The translations under genes and the position numbers were made by a program. DNA of 64,000 nucleotides from CAYJPV01 sp964372095 (GTDB lineage: Bacteria > Acidobacteriota > Vicinamibacteria > Vicinamibacterales > JAKQTR01), in contig CAYJPV010000002.1 in assembly GCA_964372095.1 (NCBI GenBank), positions 186,001-250,000 on the forward strand, given 5' to 3'. This document shows positions 57,275 through 64,000 of this stretch, in pieces. Under the pieces are notes generated by a model. The model was not told the origin of the DNA. It made no database searches and worked only from the letters and a program-made list of their open reading frames with translations. Within the stretch, counting starts at the first letter, position 1. Each line of letters starts with the position of its first letter.

Positions 57275-59494
57275 GTGCAAGCTCATCGACGTCATCCAGG
57301 CCGCCTCAAGCCGGCCCTCGTACCATTCGTGTCTGCCGTCTTGTCCGTCCTTGCCGGGGCCGTGTTCGAGCCGTCCGTGGCGGCGGCTTCAGAACCCACT
57401 CTTCTGTCGCAGGTCGGTTCGGCCTACGTTGCCCAGGACGCGGATGGCCGCAGCTGGACCATCGGCAATGATGGCATCCGGTTTCGCGTCGGGTTGAACG
57501 CCACAGGGTTGCTCGTGGCTCAGGCGCTCGAGCGCCCTGATGTCGAAACCTCGTGGCGGGTCGGCCAGTCGGCCGACCTGACGTTCACCGCCCAGTCGCG
57601 CCAGGTGTCGCCTGGCCAGTCGGGCTTTCCTTTTCGTACGGCGAATGGAGACGAAGAACGCGGTGCGGTCCGGTTGCGCCTCGCCTTCGACTACCAGGCG
57701 GCCTCCCTCCGTGTGACGCGCACCTACCTTTGTTATCCGGGTGTGCCGGCCATCGAGACCTTCACGACCTTCGAAGCGCTGGCCGCCGACGTCGCCGTCA
57801 GCGACATGGGCGTGTGGGAACTTGCGCTGGACGTGAATGCCCTCAACTGGCTGACCGGGCTGCAGGCGTCGGTCGCAGACGGCGGCAGGTTCACGCACCG
57901 CCGCCAGGTCCTGGCAACACGCGCCAGCCTCCAGCTGGGGGCAACCGGGCGGTCGTCCGAGCAGACGGTCCCGTCAGTCTGGTTCGAAAGCGGGGCAGGG
58001 CAGCTATTTGGCGCGATCCTCTGGTCAGGCGCGTGGCATCTCTCGGTGGCCGGGCCTGAAGTGAGCGGGTTGACCGCCATCCGGTTCGTCGTCGACCAGG
58101 CCACGACGACGGTCCGGCGCGGCAGCCCCGTGGAGACCCCCCGCGGCATGTTCGGCGTGACCGGGACAGATCCCGCCGATGTTGCGCTCGCACTGCGTGC
58201 CTATACGATCGACGGGCTTCGTCAGGGGCGCGCCATGCCCGCATTGGTCGTTCACAACACCTGGTTCGCCTACGGCGTGGAGATCGACGAGGAGACGCTC
58301 CGCGCCGAAATGAAGCACGCGGCGGAGTTCGGCGCAGAAGTATTCGTGGTGGACGCAGGCTGGTACCCCGGAGGGACCACCACGTCCGACTTCACGACTG
58401 GTCTCGGCACGTGGGCGGCCGACACGCGGCGTTTCCCGGACGGCCTGCGCCCGCTTCGTGATCACGCCCACGATCTCGGATTGAAGTTCGGTATCTGGGT
58501 TGAACCCGAACGCGTGGATACGGCGACCGTCGGCCGCACGGGGCTCGCGAAAGAACGGTACCTCGCCACGATCGGGGGACGGTACAACGCCGGCGTCCGC
58601 AACGAGAATGCTGATGCCGCCCAGATCTGCCTGGCCGACCGGGAAGCCCGCGAATGGGTCATCGGCCGGCTCTTCGCGTTCCTGGACGAAGTGCAGCCCG
58701 ACTATCTCAAATGGGACAACAACTACTGGATCAACTGCGATCGCACCAGCCACGGGCATGGCTCCGGCGACGGGAACTTCGCGCACGTCAAGGGCCTGTA
58801 CGACGTTCTCGCCCATATCCGGGACCGGTATCCCGATCTGGTGATTGAGAACTGCGCCACCGGCGGAAATCGCCTCGACCTCGGCATGGCGCAGTACACC
58901 GACGTGGCGTGGATGGACGACGTGAGCGGCCCATCCTCACACGTGCGCCACAACCTGACGGGACTCGGTCTCGTCTTTCCGCCGGCGTACCTCCTGTCGT
59001 TCGTCATGGACGACCCGGCCGAGCCCATCCACGGCGCCGAGGACATGTCCTTCTACTTCCGGAGCCGGATGGTCGGCGCGTTGGGACTCTCGATCCGGGG
59101 AGGCGAATTCGGCGACGAGGATCAGGCGGCCATGCAGCGGGAGATCCAGGTTTACAAACTCATGCGGGAATCCGCGGGCGACGCGGTGTTGTGGTTGCTG
59201 ACGGGAGCGTCGGACGTGGCAGCGACCAATGACTGGGAGGCGATGCAGTGGTACTCGCCGGGCACCGGAAACCTGGTCGCCCTGGCATTCGCCGGCGACG
59301 CTGCGCCGCCGGACTTCATCCTGCAGCCGCAGGGTGTCGATGTGAGCGCGGAGTATGAGTTGACCGTGCCACGGGTAAGCGTGGCGGAGCGCCTTTCGGG
59401 GGAAACGATCGTGGACCAGGGATTCAGGTTGCAGCGCTCGCCCGTCAGCGACGCGTACCTGCTGTTCATCAGGAAGGAGCGACACGATCAGTAG
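57275..59494 (+). CDS. Secreted GH36-type alpha-galactosidase
   Basis: I start at GTG 57275, six bases after GAGG; a TTG two codons earlier is possible. The 739-residue protein has a signal peptide (FVSAVLSVLAGAVFEPSVAA). The N-terminal 270 residues are the beta-supersandwich, followed by the TIM barrel. Catalytic motifs are LKWDNNYWINCD, with the nucleophile aspartate after KW, and TDVAWMDDVSGPSSHVRHN, with the acid/base aspartate. Substrate-site stretches FVVDAGWYPGG and FGIWVEPERVD are present. It would cleave alpha-linked galactose or related sugars outside the cytoplasm. A convergent TonB receptor and a sugar porter follow, suggesting one uptake locus. Confidence 0.9.
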   Translation: MQAHRRHPGRLKPALVPFVSAVLSVLAGAVFEPSVAAASEPTLLSQVGSAYVAQDADGRSWTIGNDGIRFRVGLNATGLLVAQALERPDVETSWRVGQSADLTFTAQSRQVSPGQSGFPFRTANGDEERGAVRLRLAFDYQAASLRVTRTYLCYPGVPAIETFTTFEALAADVAVSDMGVWELALDVNALNWLTGLQASVADGGRFTHRRQVLATRASLQLGATGRSSEQTVPSVWFESGAGQLFGAILWSGAWHLSVAGPEVSGLTAIRFVVDQATTTVRRGSPVETPRGMFGVTGTDPADVALALRAYTIDGLRQGRAMPALVVHNTWFAYGVEIDEETLRAEMKHAAEFGAEVFVVDAGWYPGGTTTSDFTTGLGTWAADTRRFPDGLRPLRDHAHDLGLKFGIWVEPERVDTATVGRTGLAKERYLATIGGRYNAGVRNENADAAQICLADREAREWVIGRLFAFLDEVQPDYLKWDNNYWINCDRTSHGHGSGDGNFAHVKGLYDVLAHIRDRYPDLVIENCATGGNRLDLGMAQYTDVAWMDDVSGPSSHVRHNLTGLGLVFPPAYLLSFVMDDPAEPIHGAEDMSFYFRSRMVGALGLSIRGGEFGDEDQAAMQREIQVYKLMRESAGDAVLWLLTGASDVAATNDWEAMQWYSPGTGNLVALAFAGDAAPPDFILQPQGVDVSAEYELTVPRVSVAERLSGETIVDQGFRLQRSPVSDAYLLFIRKERHDQ

Positions 59495-59559
59495 CTGCAC
59501 GAACCCGAGGGCCGGAACAGCCAGAAACGGCAGCGGCAGCCCCGCGGGTGGCCGCGGCC

Positions 59560-62067
59560 CTAGAAACGCAGCCGCACGCCCACCGACGGCAGCAGCGGGA
59601 ACCCGCCGCGCCGGACATAGGTCACCGCGGGGCGATCACTGTTCGGGTCGTAGGTGAGTTCCGCGTCGAGGGCTCCGGCGTTGGTCCGGTTCAGCACGTT
59701 GATGATCTCGGCATAGAACTGCCAGCGATGGCCGGACCACGGCGGACGGAAGGTGGTCCGCAGGTCAAGGCGGGCAAACACCGGCAGGACCGCCGAGTTG
59801 AGCGTGTCCACGCCGCCCGGGTTGGCCGTCCACACGAGGTTGTCCTGCGCGTCGCGTGCCGGCACGTACCGAATCACGTCGCCCACGTCGTTCATCCGGG
59901 CGTCGGCCTTCACACGCACGCCGAGCCCGGGCGTGTACGGAAAGCCCGATGCGATGCGCACCGTCGCGGCCACATCCATCCAGCCAGACGCGCGGTACGT
60001 GCCGACCAGCGAAAATGCGTGCCGGCGATCGTAGTCGAGGGGATACCGGCGCCCGTACGCTGAGGTTGATGCGCGGCCCCACGTGTAGGACGCCCAGCCC
60101 GACAGTCGTTCCGACGCGCTCGACGGCCGGTGCGCCAGGTAGAGGTCGAACCCGTAGGCCCGGCCGCTCGCCCCGTTGACGGCCTGGCTCGTGATGATCG
60201 GTGCCGTCGGAACGCTCGCCGCCAGCGCGTCGGGGAACTCGTACAACGCGACGCGCGCCGCTGTTTCGGCCGGCGTTTCGAGGCGCCCCACAATCAGCCG
60301 GTCGAACGACTTGAGGTACACCTCGGCCCGGGCGACGACGCCGCTGGCGAACGTGCGTTCGATCGACGCGAGGGCGTGTGTCGCGCGTTCACTGCGAAGT
60401 CGGGCCCGGTCAGCCGAACTGAGGTCCACGAAGTAGTCCGACTGCAGCAGCTTCTCGTACCCCGGTGTCTGCGTGAACAGCCCGACCGCGGCGCGCAACG
60501 TCACGCCGCTGCCGGCATCCACCGTGGTGGCCACCCGCGGAGACACGCTGGTCTCGGGATCGACGCCTCCCCGCTCCAGCCGCAACCCGCCTTCGAGACG
60601 GACACGGCGGCCCACCTGCACGCGGTCCGCGAGCCAGGCCGCACCTCGCCCGGAACGCGGACGGGAATCCAGCTGCGATGGCAACCCGACGCCACCCTGA
60701 ATGCTCGACCCGTTCGCCTCGCTGGTATTCCGATCGCCGCTGATCGTCCAGCCCCACCTCGTCAGGAGGGCGTGCCACTCACCGCCCGCCTCGATCTGCT
60801 GCCGGGTGCCCACGCTGGCCACGAACTCCTGACGCAGCGACACGTCCCGTACGCCGAGGACCCGGCTGAAAGCCACGGACGCCCGCCCGAAGGCGTCGTC
60901 CCCCGGAACGTTGGCGCGCGCGGATTCGTCGCGGATGTCACCCGCGGCCGACAAGTCGTCACCATAGCGGTACCAGGCCGCGGTGGTCCGCGACGACACC
61001 CTGGTGCCGATCGTAGAGAACAAGGAGGCCGACAGGAGATCGTTCGACGAATCGTTGGCGAGGCCGAGGGATGAGTCGGACGAACTGCTGTCGAACAACG
61101 CATCGGTGTGCTCCCGGCTTCGCAAGGCCGAGACGGCCAGGCGGTGGCCGGGCCTGAACTCCCACACGAACTTGCTCTGCACGTCGGCGAAGGTCGGCAG
61201 TTCTTCGCCCGTGATGCGGTTCGCGACCAGGTCGTAGTACGTGCGGCGACCCGTGACCAGCCACGATCCGGTCATGGCAGCGGGCAGACGCCCCTCCACG
61301 ACGACATTCGTGTCGGTCAGCGACAAGGCGGCGGAACCGGCGATCTTCTGCTGACGGGTGCCTGCACGATTCTCGATCACCAGGATCGACGACAGGCGGT
61401 CTCCGTACTTGACGCCGAAGCCCCCGGCCAGCAATTCGAAGTTCTCGACGGTCTCGGGATTAAACGCACTCGTGAGCCCGAACAGGCGATACGGGTTGTG
61501 GATTTCGACCCCGTCAACCATGGTCAGATTCTGATCGGGGCCGCCTCCCCGTACGGACAGCCGGCTGCCGAAGTCTTCCGTCGCGGCGACGCCCGGGAGC
61601 GTCTGCAGCGTGCGAAAGATGTTCTCCGCCGCGCCGGCGACACTGCGGACCTCGATCGGGCTGACGTCGATGACCGACGGGGAAGGAGCGATCGGCTTCA
61701 GCCCGGCCGTGACGACCACGTCTTCGGTGAACTGTGCCTGATCGATCAGCAGGATCTCGACCGTGACGGGAGCTGAACCGACGGTGATGTCGACGCGCTC
61801 CGTGAGGTAGCCCTCTGCAGCCACCGTGAGGTTTGCAGGACCGGCCGGGAGCGACAGGGCAAAACGGCCGTCAGGGCCGGTCACCGTTGGGCGGGTTCCG
61901 GCACCGGCGTCGACCGTCGCGCCGGCGACGGGGCGCATCGAGAACGCATCGACCACGCGCCCGACCACCGGGGGCGGGGCCTGACCCATGGCGAAGCGGG
62001 GGGCGAGGATGATGACGATCAGGAGCACACACGCGGTGAACCAGGACCGGCGGGGCGGCATATCCAC
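59560..62067 (-). CDS. TonB-dependent receptor with carboxypeptidase-regulatory domain
   Basis: An 835-residue outer-membrane receptor. The signal peptide is FTACVLLIVIILAPRFAMGQ. Residues 33-110 form the CarboxypepD_reg-like domain (VVGRVVDAFSMRPVAGATVD). The plug contains IFRTLQTLPGVAATEDFGSR and NLTMVDGVEIHNPYRLFGLT; the barrel ends GVRLRF. It is closely similar in plug and barrel motifs to the receptor at 47744, so they are paralogues. It lies between a GH36 enzyme and an MFS sugar porter, divergent from the latter, so import of galactosides or oligosaccharides is a reasonable guess. Confidence 0.88.
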   Translation of the reverse strand: MDMPPRRSWFTACVLLIVIILAPRFAMGQAPPPVVGRVVDAFSMRPVAGATVDAGAGTRPTVTGPDGRFALSLPAGPANLTVAAEGYLTERVDITVGSAPVTVEILLIDQAQFTEDVVVTAGLKPIAPSPSVIDVSPIEVRSVAGAAENIFRTLQTLPGVAATEDFGSRLSVRGGGPDQNLTMVDGVEIHNPYRLFGLTSAFNPETVENFELLAGGFGVKYGDRLSSILVIENRAGTRQQKIAGSAALSLTDTNVVVEGRLPAAMTGSWLVTGRRTYYDLVANRITGEELPTFADVQSKFVWEFRPGHRLAVSALRSREHTDALFDSSSSDSSLGLANDSSNDLLSASLFSTIGTRVSSRTTAAWYRYGDDLSAAGDIRDESARANVPGDDAFGRASVAFSRVLGVRDVSLRQEFVASVGTRQQIEAGGEWHALLTRWGWTISGDRNTSEANGSSIQGGVGLPSQLDSRPRSGRGAAWLADRVQVGRRVRLEGGLRLERGGVDPETSVSPRVATTVDAGSGVTLRAAVGLFTQTPGYEKLLQSDYFVDLSSADRARLRSERATHALASIERTFASGVVARAEVYLKSFDRLIVGRLETPAETAARVALYEFPDALAASVPTAPIITSQAVNGASGRAYGFDLYLAHRPSSASERLSGWASYTWGRASTSAYGRRYPLDYDRRHAFSLVGTYRASGWMDVAATVRIASGFPYTPGLGVRVKADARMNDVGDVIRYVPARDAQDNLVWTANPGGVDTLNSAVLPVFARLDLRTTFRPPWSGHRWQFYAEIINVLNRTNAGALDAELTYDPNSDRPAVTYVRRGGFPLLPSVGVRLRF

Positions 62068-62220
62068 TCATTATGGACTCGGCCGCGACGGCCAGGGTTC
62101 CTGGCGCGGAACCGTCTCCGATCCGCCCCGTCCGAGAGCAGCCCCATGTGGACTATCATCTGACCGCGCCGGACCACTGCCGGCCGCGGGTCACTCGTCT
62201 GCCTTGGAGTCCACCACCTG

Positions 62221-63591
62221 ATGAAACGCGGCATCTTCTTCTGGTCGCTCACCTCTGCTCTGGCGGGATTCCTGTTCGGGTTCGACACGGTCGTCATCTC
62301 AGGAGCCGAGCAGACGATTCAGACCCTCTGGGCCCTCAGCCCGACCATGCACGGCGTGGCCATGGCCTCCGCGCTCTACGGCACCGTGCTCGGCTCGCTG
62401 CTGGGGGGCTGGCCGACAGACCGTTTCGGCCGCCGGCCAACCCTCCTGTGGATCGGCATCCTCTACTTCGTCTCGGCCGTGTGGTCGGGCCTTGCCGCCG
62501 ACGTCTACAGTTTCATCGTCGCGCGATTCATCGGTGGGCTGGGCGTCGGGATCTCGACCGTGGCCGCGCCGCTCTATATTGCGGAGATCGCGCCGCCGGC
62601 CTGGCGCGGGCGCCTGGCGGGCATGTTCCAGTTCAACATCGTGTTCGGCATCCTCATCGCCTTTGTGTCGAACGCCCTGCTCGGCGGGATCGGCGAGCAC
62701 GCCTGGCGCTGGATGCTCGGCGTGGAGGCCCTTCCGGCCATCGTCTATGCGGTGCTGTGCCTGGCGATTCCCGAAAGCCCCCGCTGGCTCATTGCGCGGA
62801 AAGGCGACCGCGCCGCCGGCGTCGATGTGCTGCGGCGGATCAGCCCGGACGCGCCGGCAGCCGAGATCGCCGCCACCGCGGACGCGATTCAGGAGTCGGC
62901 GGGTCTGCGCGCGGAGGCCGGCCGGTTCTGGACGCGCCGGCTGCGTGTCCCAATCCTGCTCGCGTTCCTGGTGGCGTTCTTCAACCAGATGTCGGGCATC
63001 AACGCTGTGCTGTATTTCGCGCCGCGGATCTTCGAGATGACCGGGCTCGGCGCACAGGCGGCCTTGCTGCAGTCAACGGGCATCGGCATCACGAACCTGG
63101 TGTTCACGTTCGTGGGACTGTGGCTGATCGATCGCCTGGGCCGGCGTTCGTTGCTCATCATCGGCTCGTTCGGCTACATCGCTTCGCTGGGGCTCACGTC
63201 CTGGGCGTTCTTCAACGGTCACTACGCCATCGTGCCCGCCTGCATCTTCGCGTTCATTGCCGCCCATGCCGTCGGTCAGGGCGCCGTGATCTGGGTGCTC
63301 ATCTCGGAGATCTTCCCGACGCGGTATCGCGCCGAGGGCCAGGCTCTCGGGAGTTTCACGCATTGGGCGTTCGCGGCGTTGCTGACGACGTTGTTCCCGA
63401 AGATGGTGTCGGTCTTCGCCCCGGGGCAGGTGTTCTTGTTCTTCTGCGGGATGATGACGCTGCAATTGCTCTGGGTCGTGCTCATGGTGCCCGAGACGAA
63501 AGGCGTCTCGCTCGAAGAGTTGCAGAAACAACTCGGCATCGGGGTCGGGACGGATAAAGTACCGGGGCCCTCCCGCCTTACAAGACCGTAA
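62221..63591 (+). CDS. MFS sugar porter
   Basis: A 456-residue inner-membrane symporter with 12 predicted helices. Sugar-porter motifs are LAGFLFGFDTVVISGAEQTI at the start, GGWPTDRFGRRPTLL after helix 2, APLYIAEIAPPAWRGRLAGM, PESPRWLIARKG, FNQMSGINAVLYFAPRIFEM and the terminal VPETKGVSLEELQ. It belongs with XylE/GalP-type proton symporters for hexoses or pentoses. It is divergent from the TonB receptor gene, with 153 bases between them. Together with the GH36 enzyme it could carry released galactose into the cell. Confidence 0.92.
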   Translation: MKRGIFFWSLTSALAGFLFGFDTVVISGAEQTIQTLWALSPTMHGVAMASALYGTVLGSLLGGWPTDRFGRRPTLLWIGILYFVSAVWSGLAADVYSFIVARFIGGLGVGISTVAAPLYIAEIAPPAWRGRLAGMFQFNIVFGILIAFVSNALLGGIGEHAWRWMLGVEALPAIVYAVLCLAIPESPRWLIARKGDRAAGVDVLRRISPDAPAAEIAATADAIQESAGLRAEAGRFWTRRLRVPILLAFLVAFFNQMSGINAVLYFAPRIFEMTGLGAQAALLQSTGIGITNLVFTFVGLWLIDRLGRRSLLIIGSFGYIASLGLTSWAFFNGHYAIVPACIFAFIAAHAVGQGAVIWVLISEIFPTRYRAEGQALGSFTHWAFAALLTTLFPKMVSVFAPGQVFLFFCGMMTLQLLWVVLMVPETKGVSLEELQKQLGIGVGTDKVPGPSRLTRP

Positions 63592-63638
63592 TTCTTGCCC
63601 CCGTTGCTTCCCACGGCGGCTGGCGGCACTATGAGTGC

Positions 63639-64000
63639 ATGCCTTTCGTCGCTGGTTCCGCCGTTGCGGTCGTCAGCCTGCGCAAACACGGACAGGTCCT
63701 CGAACTCCTTCCGGGCAACCGTTACCGTGTCGTGGTCGGCGGTCTGACGATGGTGTGCCGGGAAGAACAACTGGAAACCGTTTCGCATTCGAAGAAGCAG
63801 CAGCGGCGCGAACGCGAAGCACCCACACGAACCGGGGCGCCCGCAGCGCCGCCGCCCGTGCCGTACGCAGCCGACACCAGCCGGTTCCAGCGGATCGACC
63901 TGCACGGGATGACTGTGCCGGAAGCGCTGGCGGCGCTCCCGGTGTTCCTCGACCGCGCGATTCGAGCCGGCCTCCCGCGCGTGGAAATCATCCACGGCAT
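63639..64000 (+). CDS. Smr-domain protein, MutS2-tail-like (3' end outside window)
   Basis: The frame from ATG 63639 is open to the window edge. It starts FVAGSAVAVVSLRKHGQVLE and YRVVVGGLTMVCREEQLE, which resembles the KOW-like segment before the Smr domain in MutS2. A charged and proline-rich linker follows, then RFQRIDLHGMTVPEALAALP and VEIIHG, the Smr nuclease signature DLHG...HG. A separate small protein of this arrangement is known in several phyla. The C-terminus is cut off. An ATG at 63631 is in another frame. Confidence 0.8.
   Translation, partial: MPFVAGSAVAVVSLRKHGQVLELLPGNRYRVVVGGLTMVCREEQLETVSHSKKQQRREREAPTRTGAPAAPPPVPYAADTSRFQRIDLHGMTVPEALAALPVFLDRAIRAGLPRVEIIHG

Overview
This 64-kb window is GC-rich bacterial chromosome. 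Large TonB-dependent receptors with carboxypeptidase-regulatory N-domains, paired secreted M14 zinc peptidases, FecR and GyrI-type sigma regulators and many STAND NTPases fit an Acidobacteriota genome, perhaps class Vicinamibacteria. That assignment is inference; no rRNA or marker gene is present. I saw no tRNA, rRNA, CRISPR array or intact transposase.

Region by region. 1-9.4 kb: an ABC exporter ATPase (5' end outside the window) and a permease carrying an extracytoplasmic discoidin-like domain, then higBA, vapBC, a 14-blade WD40 protein, a DUF4287/DUF5655 protein and an ECF sigma/anti-sigma pair. Copies of the permease 3' end recur at 3.1 and 9.4 kb and mark accessory-segment boundaries. 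9.7-18.1 kb: a decayed TIR-STAND gene, then a tight three-gene operon (two-TM protein, 1421-aa DUF4062-NTPase-propeller protein, 478-aa unknown). 18.2-25.1 kb: two secreted M14 carboxypeptidases, a possible inhibitor-like protein, a PIN remnant and a phosphodiester glycosidase (NAGPA) protein. 25.3-42.1 kb: a 291-aa and a 1220-aa protein of unknown function; two paralogous 70/71-aa peptides with a double-glycine leader and a twice-repeated MEVEPVDFKP core (30.3 and 39.5 kb); between them a glycosyltransferase relic, an alcohol dehydrogenase, an M24 peptidase relic, a TIR-NACHT-TPR protein and a DUF4062-NACHT-TPR protein; then DUF4395 and SDR proteins. 42.3-53.2 kb: ankyrin-PD40 and DUF3347 proteins, sigma and PadR relics, a FecI-FecR-TonB receptor cell-surface signalling operon, a small beta-barrel-like protein, a MITE-like element and an ABC permease relic. 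53.2-64 kb: TerC and divergent NhaR, dihydropyrimidinase, a galactoside locus (GH36 enzyme, TonB receptor, MFS sugar porter) and the start of an Smr-domain protein.

Two themes stand out. First, conflict-type genes are dense (two toxin-antitoxin pairs, a broken PIN toxin, four STAND NTPases), with many gene relics showing internal deletions. Second, the paired double-glycine peptides are the best candidate for an undescribed system: they look like secreted or modified peptide precursors, are conserved mainly through synonymous change, share a near-identical 5' leader, and lie next to large uncharacterised proteins rather than known modification enzymes. Several families of palindromic repeats are also present, one of them inserted in frame into the permease gene.
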